A stretch of DNA of 64,000 nt from CAZIKF01 sp964539825 (GTDB lineage: Bacteria > Muiribacteriota > UBA6191). Location: assembly GCA_964539825.1 (NCBI GenBank), contig CAZIKF010000006.1, forward strand, positions 1 through 64,000. The letters run 5' to 3'. This document shows, piece after piece, positions 45,294-52,744 of the stretch. Both the position numbers and the translations under genes were made by a program. Numbering within the stretch: the first letter of the stretch is position 1; each line of letters begins with the position of its first letter. Under the pieces are notes generated by a model, which saw nothing but the letters and a program-made list of their open reading frames with translations, was not told the DNA's origin and searched no databases.

Positions 45294-46016
45294 CTATTGT
45301 GGATTCTGAATCTGAAGGATTTCCCACGTGAAGAGTTGCTGAAATCCAAGGGCCTGAATGACCTCACGAAGGATTTCCCTCCCCTCACCTATTCTAATTC
45401 TCAGGATCGAAAATCGCTCTAGCGCGACCTCAACCGCACTGGCTCTAATCTCAGGCAAACCTTCCAGAAGAGTAATTTCTCCCAGGCTCTCTGAGATTTC
45501 ATAAAGATGAAAGAGGACTTTTCCATTCTGGGAGAAGCTGAAACCCTGGGAAGGAATACCAGGGATTGAAGGCGCTTCTAAGGATTGGGTATTCTGAACT
45601 GCTTCGACTTCAGGACTCCCTGGTTCTCGACTCTTGGCTTTCTCTCCCTGGTAGCACTCCCGGTGAAGGTACCAATCCTCAAATCGTTCGAATTCTCCGA
45701 TGGGCTTTCTATCGATCAGCAGCCGTTGTATGTGCTCACTCCACTCATGCTTATAGGGAGGTAGTTTTTCCGCGATGGGTGTCATGAGACCGGTTAGCGG
45801 AAAGGGAACACAGAGTATGTGAGTAAAGAGATGATGATAGATGAGAATTTGATCAGGATGATGCTGTGTAAAGGAGTTGGAGCTGCAAAGAATTCGAGCC
45901 GGGTTTTCTAACTGCTCTTTTTCACAGAAGAGGTATTGAGCGAAGTGCTCAAATACAGGTAAAAATTGCCTTTTTGATTCAGCATTTAACGAGCTGAACT
46001 TTTCTGCCTGGGTCAT
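45294..46016 (-). CDS. Hypothetical soluble protein
   Basis: 240 residues, no signal peptide and no membrane segment. It is Gln/His-rich in the middle (SNSFTQHHPDQILIYHHLFTH). I do not recognise a family. It is convergent with coaX, with 26 nt between stops, and upstream of the divergent lipoprotein gene. The 250-nt gap 46017-46266 has no other clear gene. Kept for its length and start. Confidence 0.5.
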   Translation of the reverse strand: MTQAEKFSSLNAESKRQFLPVFEHFAQYLFCEKEQLENPARILCSSNSFTQHHPDQILIYHHLFTHILCVPFPLTGLMTPIAEKLPPYKHEWSEHIQRLLIDRKPIGEFERFEDWYLHRECYQGEKAKSREPGSPEVEAVQNTQSLEAPSIPGIPSQGFSFSQNGKVLFHLYEISESLGEITLLEGLPEIRASAVEVALERFSILRIRIGEGREILREVIQALGFQQLFTWEILQIQNPQ

Positions 46017-46266
46017 AGGTGCCAGGATACTATGAATGATCGGGTAAAGCGCATGGATACCTATGTGGTGTGAACCGAATCTTTAAGGGAGTGAAGGAAT
46101 AGGAACCTGAGGGTGGCAAACTGAAGATCGGTGCCAACATGATTCGGTACCAACGAGATGGTCAGTCCATCGAAAATCAATTGGATGATTCTATGAAATA
46201 AGCGCAACCTGTGAGGGTGCATTTACGTACTGAATGAAATGGGGTTTCTTTGAGAGGGTCAAGCCT

Positions 46267-47409
46267 ATGCGATTTTCCATCTTGAAAAAGATAATATTTC
46301 TTGGTTTTTTGGGGCTTTTTGCGCTACTGGGAACAGGTTGTCAGCAAGGTGGTGGAGACGCCGAAACTCAGGCTGAGGATCTGGAGGCATTTCTTTCTGA
46401 TAACTCTTCCAGCAGACCCCAGGTAGAGCAGGAACCATTCGTTCCCCCTGAAACCGCGGACCCTTACCGGGTGGATGATCACACTGGAGGGGCTATTCAT
46501 CCCACACCTCATCTTCCTTCTACTGAGGAGGGATCTTCCACAGGAGGTTCGGAATCTGACCGACCTGCCTCTGAAGACACCGGCAGTGCTGAAGATGGAG
46601 AAAAGGATAAAACAAAGAAGAAAAAGGGTGGATTCCTAAGCGGCTTCAAATCTTTCTTTAGCGGGAAGAAAAAGAATGTTGAACCTGAACCTGAAGTAGA
46701 TGAGGAAGATGTTCCAGATATCTCCGGACTTGAAGTAGGTGACTCTGAAGGTGAAGAGGAAGAGGAACCTGCTCCAGCCGAGCCTGTTCCAAGTTCCGCA
46801 CCTGCCTACCAGATTGATTTTACACAGAGCTTTTCTTCTCCAGCAGAAGACGTTCTAGACGACATGGGTTTTGAGGTTCCCAGCATTTTCATTAGTGATA
46901 TCGATGCCAGGTTCGCTGCTGGAGCAATGCTAGTGGGAAGGTTTAGCAAGGGATATTTCGGACTTCGTAAGAAGCAGATCACCGAAATTCCCGAGGAAAA
47001 AAGGCGTGCTCTAAAGAGGATGAAGTTGTCCTGGGGAATAGCCAAGTATCCACCTGGTGAAGATTGGAATAATTCCAAGAAGCGCAGAAATTCAGTTGCA
47101 ATCATCGTTTCCTTCGGAAAGAAGACAAGCGCGGGTGTTCCCTATTTTCTTGGATTTTCGTTGACTCAAACCGGTGAGATCGGAAGGTATTTCCGCCCAT
47201 CACGTTACGGTGATGTGGGAAGATATGTAACACTGGCCCAACCAGCAGCTAAAGTTTTCCTAGAGTCCGATGTAGACTTAAAACAGCATTTTCATGCGGC
47301 TTTCGGAAGCAGCGTCCCCTATCCAGGAGTTAGCGGCCTGGCAATTGAAGTAGATACTAGAGGGATGTCCGGCGTAGGCGGAATAAAGAAGATTCAATTC
47401 TTTGAGTGA
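46267..47409 (+). CDS. Hypothetical lipoprotein with acidic low-complexity region
   Basis: 380 residues from ATG 46267, chosen for its GAGAGGG ribosome site; an ATG at 46234 lacks one. The signal ends in LLGTGC, a loose lipobox. A Ser/Glu-rich stretch (about 25-185), with a short Lys-rich core KKKKGGFLSGFKSFFSGKKK, is followed by a folded domain of about 190 residues. The Lys-rich/Phe segment could touch membranes. Family unknown. Confidence 0.65.
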   Translation: MRFSILKKIIFLGFLGLFALLGTGCQQGGGDAETQAEDLEAFLSDNSSSRPQVEQEPFVPPETADPYRVDDHTGGAIHPTPHLPSTEEGSSTGGSESDRPASEDTGSAEDGEKDKTKKKKGGFLSGFKSFFSGKKKNVEPEPEVDEEDVPDISGLEVGDSEGEEEEEPAPAEPVPSSAPAYQIDFTQSFSSPAEDVLDDMGFEVPSIFISDIDARFAAGAMLVGRFSKGYFGLRKKQITEIPEEKRRALKRMKLSWGIAKYPPGEDWNNSKKRRNSVAIIVSFGKKTSAGVPYFLGFSLTQTGEIGRYFRPSRYGDVGRYVTLAQPAAKVFLESDVDLKQHFHAAFGSSVPYPGVSGLAIEVDTRGMSGVGGIKKIQFFE

Positions 47410-47417
47410 ACCGAGAA

Positions 47418-47712
47418 CCGAGACTTTGGGGATTGTAGAGCGTCTATAGCCTTCGCCTGTCGGCGGTTCCCTCTTCNNNNNNNNNNNNNNNNNNNNNNNN
47501 NNNNNNNNNNNNNNNNNNNNNNNNNNNNNNNNNNNNNNNNNNNNNNNNNNNNNNNNNNNNNNNNNNNNNNNNNNNNGACTTTGGGGATTGTAGAGCGTCT
47601 ATAGCCTTCGCCTGTCGGCGGTTCCCTCTTCGAACGATGCTTGGGCATCGCCCTTCATCCCGAACCACCAACAGACTCGCCTCTGAACACTCTACAAACC
47701 CCAAAGTCTCGG
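47418..47712. repeat. Long palindrome (element A), interrupted by the scaffold gap
   Basis: The left arm opens CCGAGACTTTGGGG (47418) and the right arm ends in its complement at 47712; the first 23 pairs match in all but one position. A 55-bp stretch (47422-47476) recurs exactly at 47577-47631, flanking the 100 N. If this stretch is counted once and the gap removed, the element is 140 bp and its centre falls exactly in the apex hairpin CGATGC-TTGG-GCATCG (47635-47650). The 12-bp word GTTGGTGGTTCG (reverse strand, 47661-47672) is shared with element B at 48625. Follows the lipoprotein gene by 8 nt. Confidence 0.65.
47477..47576. other. Scaffold gap of 100 N
   Basis: Exactly 100 N, a fixed-size placeholder. 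The 55 bases on each side are identical, as at contig ends joined at a repeat or at a k-mer overlap. The true distance is unknown and may be zero or negative. Confidence 0.95.
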
Positions 47713-47882
47713 CCCTCGATTCACATCCCTGTTTGGTCTCTTTACGACTCGTTGCTTCGCATCTCGTCATTCCGGACTCCGATTCCCAATGTCATTCAGT
47801 TAAGCCTAAATTAGTAGCCGACATAGATTATCTGTCATCTTCTGGCTTGACCAGGAGATCCATATAGAAAATTCTTTCCCAT

Positions 47883-47914
47883 TTGTTTATGTGGATAATT
47901 ATAGCTATAATTAT
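47883..47914 (+). promoter_or_regulatory. Promoter and palindromic operator of the toxin-antitoxin pair
   Basis: A perfect 20-bp palindrome (47895-47914, ATAATTATAGCTATAATTAT) contains a consensus TATAAT (47906-47911). A TTGTTT box lies at 47883-47888, spaced 17 nt. The -10 sits inside the palindrome, so a dimeric regulator bound there would block transcription, as expected for autoregulation by a ribbon-helix-helix antitoxin. Confidence 0.7.
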
Positions 47915-47928
47915 ATGTAGAGGTATCT

Positions 47929-48162
47929 ATGAAAACTGTTCAAATGACTTTAGACGAAGAATTGATTAAAGCCGTGGACCACATGGTCAAAAAGCTCAAA
48001 ACCAACCGCTCTGCGTTTACGCGCCAGGCTCTGCATGAGGCACTGGAACGATTGAGAATTCGTGAGCTTGAAGAGCAGCATAGATTGGGATATGAAAAGT
48101 TTCCGAAAACTGAATCCGAATTTGGCAATTGGGAGTCAGAGCGAATTTGGGGTGATGAGTGA
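47929..48162 (+). CDS. Ribbon-helix-helix antitoxin of a MazF-type pair
   Basis: 77 residues. It starts with the ribbon-helix-helix sequence KTVQMTLDEELIKAVDHMVKK, then NRSAFTRQALHEALERL, the form of the CopG/MazE-type DNA-binding antitoxins. The acidic C-terminus (EFGNWESERIWGDE) is where such antitoxins wrap the toxin. AGAGG precedes ATG 47929. Its stop overlaps the toxin start by 4 nt. Confidence 0.85.
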   Translation: MKTVQMTLDEELIKAVDHMVKKLKTNRSAFTRQALHEALERLRIRELEEQHRLGYEKFPKTESEFGNWESERIWGDE

Positions 48163-48470
48163 AACGAGGTGATATCAGGTGGTACCGATTTCAACCTCCA
48201 GATAAAAAACGCCCAGTTTTGATCTTAACCAGGAATTCAATCATTCAATACATGAATGAAGTTACGGTGGCACCTTTGACAACAACAATCAGAGCGATTC
48301 CCAGCGAGGTTATAGTAGGTGTTCAAGAAGGTCTCAAAAAAAAATGTGCGATTAACTGTGACCATTTACAGACAGTAAGTAAAGTCCAGATTGGAGATCT
48401 AATTACTTCACTTCCTAACAGTAAACTAGAGCAAGTCACAGACGCGATTCGGTTCGCTCTGGACCTTTAG
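48159..48470 (+). CDS. MazF/PemK-type toxin
   Basis: 103 residues, GTG start in the antitoxin stop. MazF/PemK toxins are sequence-specific endoribonucleases that stall growth when not neutralised. The PemK fold is visible as KRGDIRWYRFQPPDKKRPVLILTRN, then VTVAPLTTTIR, then CAINCDHLQTVSK with the usual NCDxLxTV block near the active site. The pair is flanked by two palindromic elements (47418-47712 and 48574-48733). Confidence 0.88.
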   Translation: MKRGDIRWYRFQPPDKKRPVLILTRNSIIQYMNEVTVAPLTTTIRAIPSEVIVGVQEGLKKKCAINCDHLQTVSKVQIGDLITSLPNSKLEQVTDAIRFALDL

Positions 48471-48573
48471 TGAACCGAGATTGGCAAATTTCGGGCCACT
48501 TGGACGGCTGCAAAGCTCGATACTCTGCTCATATCCGGTACTACCCAGCGTAAAGTTGGTTCCGAAAGACAGT

Positions 48574-48733
48574 GATGCGAGAGCCGGTGCGTGGTATGGG
48601 GTCGGGTGGTGAGAAGTGGTGAAGGTTGGTGGTTCGTGCGAAAGAGGTAGTTGTTCTACCTCTGACAAGGGAACCGTCAAGACTCACTACTTATTGCCGC
48701 ACTACCTCATGCCTAAGCACCGGTTCTCGCATC
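48574..48733. repeat. Long palindrome (element B)
   Basis: 160 bp. GATGCGAGAGCCGGTGC (48574-48590) and GCACCGGTTCTCGCATC (48717-48733) pair at 16 of 17 positions. The apex is GAGGTAG-TTGTT-CTACCTC (48644-48662). The apex centre equals the element centre, so the whole element can fold as one long imperfect hairpin. It follows the toxin gene by 103 nt. The word GTTGGTGGTTCG is shared with element A. Confidence 0.7.
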
Positions 48734-48743
48734 AATAAAAATC

Positions 48744-48771
48744 TTGACAACTATTTTAAGTGTGGTACTAT
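48744..48771 (+). promoter_or_regulatory. Sigma-70-type promoter
   Basis: TTGACA at 48744-48749 and TACTAT at 48766-48771, spaced 16 nt. The -35 box is consensus, the -10 matches 4 of 6. It begins 11 nt after element B and points to the structured RNA region that follows. Confidence 0.65.
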
Positions 48772-48777
48772 CTCTTT

Positions 48778-48916
48778 TCTTCAGTTTCTTCGGAATCTGA
48801 AGTGGGGCAAGAGGAAATGCCGCAGTTAGGAGGGCCTTTCGGGGTTTTCCAGAACTACACCAGATCTTTCTCTAGCTCATAGAAACCCTTCCAGAAATGG
48901 GAGGGTTTTTCTTTTT
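48778..48916 (+). ncRNA. Candidate small structured RNA of about 140 nt
   Basis: No open reading frame of note. From the predicted start, a 5' hairpin (48779-48102 numbering runs to 48102+700, i.e. 48779-48802) has stem CTTCAG/CTGAAG closed by a C-UUCG-G tetraloop (48888-type stem not used here). A second hairpin pairs CAGTTAGGA with TCCAGAACT around 48824-48857. The end is the terminator at 48883-48916. Promoter, tetraloop hairpin and terminator occur in the right order in 170 nt. It does not match tmRNA, 6S, SRP or RNase P marks known to me. Confidence 0.5.
48883..48916 (+). terminator. Rho-independent terminator
   Basis: AAACCCTTCC (48883-48892), loop AGAAAT, GGGAGGGTTT (48899-48908): 10 bp with one G-U pair, followed by TTTTTCTTTTT. 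Confidence 0.8.
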
Positions 48917-48955
48917 AAGGCGATTAGGGCTTCTGGGGTCACTTTTGAGTCGCAA

Positions 48956-49098
48956 GTGTTCCATTTGGGTTTTATTGGAACGTTTTTGCCTGTTTCCTTT
49001 GTTGATAAATTGGGATCTCCTTAGAAGTTGAGGGGCGCTTGGGGTAAAAAGTGTTCCACGTGTTCCAATATGTGTAATTATTTGTAACATTTGTTCCA
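48956..49098. promoter_or_regulatory. Cluster of GTGTTCCA motifs upstream of the 49249 gene
   Basis: GTGTTCCA occurs at 48956, 49051 and 49060; the last two are spaced 9 nt. A fourth GTTCCA is at 49093, and 48958-48963 pairs with TGGAAC at 48976-48981 as an inverted repeat. This density suggests a binding-site array. Nothing else is evident in 48917-49248 except a 7-bp hairpin GAAAGGC/GCCTTTC at 49186-49205 in the probable leader. Confidence 0.5.
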
Positions 49099-49248
49099 TT
49101 CTCAGCCTCAAATTGAAACAAAAAGTCCGATTTTTCGTAGAAAATCCTCCTTTTAAGCAGGCACGCTTTTTTCAACTGTATTGGCGAAAGGCAAACCGGC
49201 CTTTCAGACTGTTTCAATCTTTACCTCGTACCTCAGAAGGGAGGCACC

Positions 49249-49764
49249 ATGACTACACTTAAGACTCTGATTCTCATGACCATCGCAACTGCTACTGGAT
49301 TTGCACACGACATTACCATTCCCGCTATTGCGGATAAGAACGTGGCAAGCTTTACTTATGTAGATTCCATCGATATGGTTTTTGACGGGAAGATGGAATT
49401 GTATTTGAGAGTACAGGGACGCAAGTGTCTCAAGATCATGGACGACGACTTTTGTGATTTCCTGGATCAGGACTTCTCTCTTCCTAAAGGCGTTCAGGGA
49501 CAAAAAATAATGACTCCCGAAGGTAAAGAAGAATTCCAGGTAAGTTTAGTCACTGAAGACAACGAGATTTACATTGGTTTTCAGAGCGATGATCTGGTTT
49601 ATGGGGGAATCGTTGAATTGAACCCGAATGTGTCACTGTACTATGACGAAAAAGGTGAAGTTCCTACCATCGGATTTGATTGGGTACTTCTCAAGAAGGG
49701 CCCTACCAAGAAGGTATTCAAGAGGATGGACAGATTTCAACGCCTCTACAGGCATCTGAATTAA
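49249..49764 (+). CDS. Hypothetical secreted protein
   Basis: 171 residues, signal peptide about 1-19 (MTTLKTLILMTIATATGFA). The mature part is beta-type and acidic, with two Cys (GRKCLKIMDDDFCDF) that may bond in the periplasm. No family recognised. GGGAGG precedes ATG 49249. A long 5' region with repeated motifs and a leader hairpin, and a strong terminator after, mark it as a single regulated transcription unit. Confidence 0.65.
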   Translation: MTTLKTLILMTIATATGFAHDITIPAIADKNVASFTYVDSIDMVFDGKMELYLRVQGRKCLKIMDDDFCDFLDQDFSLPKGVQGQKIMTPEGKEEFQVSLVTEDNEIYIGFQSDDLVYGGIVELNPNVSLYYDEKGEVPTIGFDWVLLKKGPTKKVFKRMDRFQRLYRHLN

Positions 49765-49774
49765 CAACAGTCTG

Positions 49775-49810
49775 AAAAAGCCCGCCGGTACTTATCGGTG
49801 GGCTTTTTTT
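49775..49810 (+). terminator. Strong rho-independent terminator
   Basis: AAAAA then GCCCGCCG paired with CGGTGGGC (8 bp, one G-U), loop of 8, then seven T. The A-run pairs with the T-run, so it could act in both directions. Confidence 0.88.
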
Positions 49811-49981
49811 GTTGGAGGGGGCCGGGGGATCAAGAAATATATTTTCTACAAGTCTAGCAATATTGATTAAAGGGTATTAACGGTTCAGAACTATAGGTCG
49901 ACAGACAGTATTCAAAAATTTCTTTTATGGAAACCAGCCAAACGACCGATAGTTGATATATAAGGATGTGAGGGATGAACC

Positions 49982-50317
49982 ATGGATAAAATTAAAGTCT
50001 ATTTAGAAGAAGAAGACTCTGAAAAGGTTTTTGTGGGTATTCGTAAGAACGAAAAGCTCACACAGATTTCAATGATGGTTGTAAAACAGTATTTACAAGA
50101 CTTTCAGCCATATTTTCTGGCTCGCGATGAAGGCAATCAGCCACGTCTGTCCTCTCCAGGGGTTCTTGATGGCTTGCTGAAAATTCGGGAGCTTTATGAA
50201 AAGGGCTGGGACCGGGACGAGATTCTTTTCGCCTTGCTCAATTCAGTTAGAGCCGGACGAGATCTTGCTCTTGAAGATGTAAGGCTGGAATCCTTCAAGG
50301 AAAAGAAGATAGCTTAG
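49982..50317 (+). CDS. Hypothetical small soluble protein
   Basis: 111 residues, charged, no signal peptide. GAGGG precedes ATG 49982. No family recognised. Its stop codon TAG (50315-50317) is part of the end of the inverted-repeat element that follows, so the original C-terminus may have been changed by insertion. The final residues ESFKEKKIA are basic and look unstructured. Confidence 0.55.
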   Translation: MDKIKVYLEEEDSEKVFVGIRKNEKLTQISMMVVKQYLQDFQPYFLARDEGNQPRLSSPGVLDGLLKIRELYEKGWDRDEILFALLNSVRAGRDLALEDVRLESFKEKKIA

Positions 50318-50483
50318 GAGTCTGTCGGAGAATTGAGTTTGTAACGAGAGCGAGCGAAAAATTCAGGATCAAGGCGGAGGCAATAAAATCGCCGAAGGTG
50401 TGCTTGAAGCACATTGAGAGCGAATTTACTGGTGACAACGCCGAGCCTGCTTTTTGCAAGGCAATACTCTGACAGGCTCCCAG
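50314..50483. mobile_element. MITE-like inverted-repeat element
   Basis: 170 bp without coding capacity. The ends TTAGGAGTCTGTCGGAGAATTG (first 20 bases 50314-50333 are the informative part) and the complement of 50462-50483 match at 17 of 22. A small perfect hairpin GTGCTT-G-AAGCAC (50400-50412) is near the centre. A related single end is at 53951-53970. The end is of the GAGTCTGTCGGAGAA type seen in non-autonomous IS derivatives; that assignment is from memory. Confidence 0.6.
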
Positions 50484-50502
50484 GCTGTCTTGAAAGTCTT
50501 CA

Positions 50503-51195
50503 TCATTGATCCCTTGCTGTTAAGGATTGTTCTTCAACTGAATTTATTCTCTTTTTTTCGACGACTCTTTTACAGAGAAAAAAAGTTCCTCGAACCGTCT
50601 CCCAGTACTCAGCCAAAAAGAAGGGAATGTTTCGAGTAGGGGCTTCGATCCCATCTCTCATAATCTCCCTTAGATGACCGGGGACACCGAGAAGAAGATC
50701 GGTTTCGGTTATTGGATAAACCTCAAAGTCTTCAAGATCAATTCCTAATTCCTCCAAATATTTTTCCAATGCTCGGATATAAGGATCCTGAGCAGTGAAG
50801 ACTTTCATGATATAGGGTTTTAGAAAACGGACGATTCGATTTACCTGGGTATCATCGCCAGCTCGAAGCCAGGTAATTGATTTCCAGCCCCAGGAAGGAG
50901 TCCAACAGAACATATCAATTGCGCATTGGATCCCCTGGTTCTCCATGAAGCGGATAAACTCCGAGGCTTCTAGTTCTTCAGTTTCCATGAATCTCAGAAT
51001 TCTTTTGGAAAGGCTCTTATAACTAAGATGGGGCTTTTTAGACTCATCTTTAACTTCCTTTGAAACTGAGGAACGAATGAGGAAGAAAAGGAGATAGGCA
51101 AGGCCGAAAAGAAGGGCCCAAACCACGATGGCCGCAAACCAGGATTCGTCGTTGTAGATTCGAAAGCTGCCTGAGAGATCCTTCCAATTCGGCAT
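50503..51195 (-). CDS. Hypothetical protein with one membrane segment
   Basis: 230 residues. One membrane segment at about 18-40 (WFAAIVVWALLFGLAYLLFFLI) after a short N-terminus, then a soluble part with paired Trp (MFCWTPSWGWKSITWLRAGDD) and a YPITETDLLLGVPG segment. Family not recognised. It is divergent from the cytochrome module, with 203 nt between starts, and its end lies 20 nt from the MITE-like element. Confidence 0.6.
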   Translation of the reverse strand: MPNWKDLSGSFRIYNDESWFAAIVVWALLFGLAYLLFFLIRSSVSKEVKDESKKPHLSYKSLSKRILRFMETEELEASEFIRFMENQGIQCAIDMFCWTPSWGWKSITWLRAGDDTQVNRIVRFLKPYIMKVFTAQDPYIRALEKYLEELGIDLEDFEVYPITETDLLLGVPGHLREIMRDGIEAPTRNIPFFLAEYWETVRGTFFLCKRVVEKKRINSVEEQSLTARDQ

Positions 51196-51398
51196 AGATG
51201 CTTCCCCTTAATTTCCTTACTTCCATTATACCGAAAAGCAAACAGTGTGCCTGTTTGTAAGTTCATGGCCAAAATATGACATCTTGTCAGGTACTGGGGG
51301 AGTAGGGAGTAGAGCCAAACCAGGAAACTAGTTGAGATCGCAGACTTCACTCAATTGGCAAGACTCTTGCATAGCAAAGAATATAAAAAGGTACTCTT

Positions 51399-51926
51399 AT
51401 GGCTAAAATCAATGATTATTCCCATGTGATACGTCTTTTCATTCTCCTACTGATCATAGGAGTTACCCTTCTAGTTCTTCGAAATAGGTACATTCCAGGA
51501 ACATTTGGACAATACGGAACCTATCGGGGCGCAAGTGTTGAAGAGATTCGAGCCTCCAAGAAGAAATTTATAGGATCCCAAATGTGCAAGATGTGCCACT
51601 CGGATGCATGGGAGTTGTGGGATTCTCAAGCGCATAAAAACGTCAGTTGCGAAACGTGCCATGGTTCTGCCTATAAACATGTGAGTATGGATTCAAAAGT
51701 AGAGCCCAAATTATCAATTCCTAAGAATGCAGATTTTCTAAAGGGAAATTCTCATAAACTTTGTGTGAGCTGCCATGAGAAAAATCCTGGACGACCAGAA
51801 TCCCATCCCCAGGTAAATGTGAAGGAACATCTGGACAGGCTGGGGATGGACCCTGATTCCGAGATGTATCAGAACGTTTTCAATTGTGTGCAGTGTCACA
51901 AAGGTCATAAGCCAGCCATGTTTTAA
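51399..51926 (+). CDS. Membrane-anchored tetrahaem cytochrome c
   Basis: 175 residues. An uncleaved N-terminal segment (about 10-28) anchors it to the membrane with the haem part in the periplasm. Four c-type haem motifs are visible: CKMCH, CETCH, CVSCH and CVQCH. The size and topology are like NrfH/NapC or NrfB-type electron carriers, but the haem spacing is not clearly either. It starts the module with an Fe-S protein and NrfD, so it probably passes electrons between the quinone pool and a periplasmic partner. No terminal reductase is in the window. Confidence 0.88.
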   Translation: MAKINDYSHVIRLFILLLIIGVTLLVLRNRYIPGTFGQYGTYRGASVEEIRASKKKFIGSQMCKMCHSDAWELWDSQAHKNVSCETCHGSAYKHVSMDSKVEPKLSIPKNADFLKGNSHKLCVSCHEKNPGRPESHPQVNVKEHLDRLGMDPDSEMYQNVFNCVQCHKGHKPAMF

Positions 51927-51949
51927 TAAATTGAGTTCGGAGGGACATC

Positions 51950-52744
51950 ATGAAGCGAAGAGAGTTTCTGGAAAAATGCGCGAAGGCAGCTACCGGGGCT
52001 GGACTCATGTTTTCAGGTGTGGCTGTGAATGTTTCTGCATCTGCTGGACTCTCGAAGAGTTCCAAAAAACTCATTAACCAAGATGGATACGACTGGAACA
52101 AGCACTACTATGGAATGGTAGTAAACCCGGACAAGTGTATTGGCTGCTACTCATGTATGAGGGCCTGCAGCGATGAGAATGATGTACAGGACCGGGGATT
52201 TAGAACCTGGGTTGAGAGATACACAATCACGAAAGATGACAAGGTAATCATTGAGAGTCCGAAGACTCGCGATCAAAGCACTGACAAAGATGATTATTTT
52301 CAGCTACCCCCTTCCAAGGAGCCAAATATAGAAAGGCAGTTCTTCGTGCCGAAACTATGCAACCATTGTACGGACGCGCCATGTACCCAGGTTTGCCCTG
52401 TGGGTGCGACCTACAAGACTAATGATGGAGTGGTTCTCATTGATCATCCAAGCTGTGTGGGTTGTGGTTATTGTATCCAGTCCTGTCCTTATGGTGCTCG
52501 GTTCTGGGATACGAATTACCTGTGCGCCAACAAGTGCTCCTTCTGTTATCACCGTGTTACCAAGGGATTAAATCCTGCGTGTGTAGATGCATGCCCCACA
52601 GGGGCGAGAGTATTTGGAGATCTCAAAGATCCTGAATCAGCGGTTGTTAAGGCAATTCGTGAGGGAGGCGCAAAAGGGCTGAAACGATCCCTGGGAACGA
52701 AACCAAAGGTCTTCTATAAAAACCTCTCCCAGGAGGTTGTCTGA
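51950..52744 (+). CDS. Four-cluster ferredoxin-like subunit (NrfC/DsrO-like), Tat-exported
   Basis: 264 residues. The Tat signal MKRREFLEKCAKAATGAG is followed by 16 cluster cysteines in four groups: CIGCYSCMRAC, CNHCTDAPCTQVC, CVGCGYCIQSC, and CSFC with CVDAC. This is the standard electron-transfer subunit of complex iron-sulphur molybdoenzyme and NrfD systems, on the periplasmic side. It starts 23 nt after the cytochrome gene and overlaps the NrfD gene by 1 nt. Its usual catalytic partner is absent. Confidence 0.93.
   Translation: MKRREFLEKCAKAATGAGLMFSGVAVNVSASAGLSKSSKKLINQDGYDWNKHYYGMVVNPDKCIGCYSCMRACSDENDVQDRGFRTWVERYTITKDDKVIIESPKTRDQSTDKDDYFQLPPSKEPNIERQFFVPKLCNHCTDAPCTQVCPVGATYKTNDGVVLIDHPSCVGCGYCIQSCPYGARFWDTNYLCANKCSFCYHRVTKGLNPACVDACPTGARVFGDLKDPESAVVKAIREGGAKGLKRSLGTKPKVFYKNLSQEVV

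Noticed and set aside
47410..48740. Integron attC sites around the toxin-antitoxin pair
   Set aside because: The elements are long centred palindromes after stop codons, as attC would be, and GTTAAGC is found near 47796. But the paired RYYYAAC and GTTRRRY cores are not at the outer ends, and no integrase gene is in the window.
49186..49205. Cyclic-di-GMP (GEMM) riboswitch
   Set aside because: GGCAAACCGG resembles one part of the motif, but the conserved GAAA tetraloop order and ACGCAAAGCC are missing.
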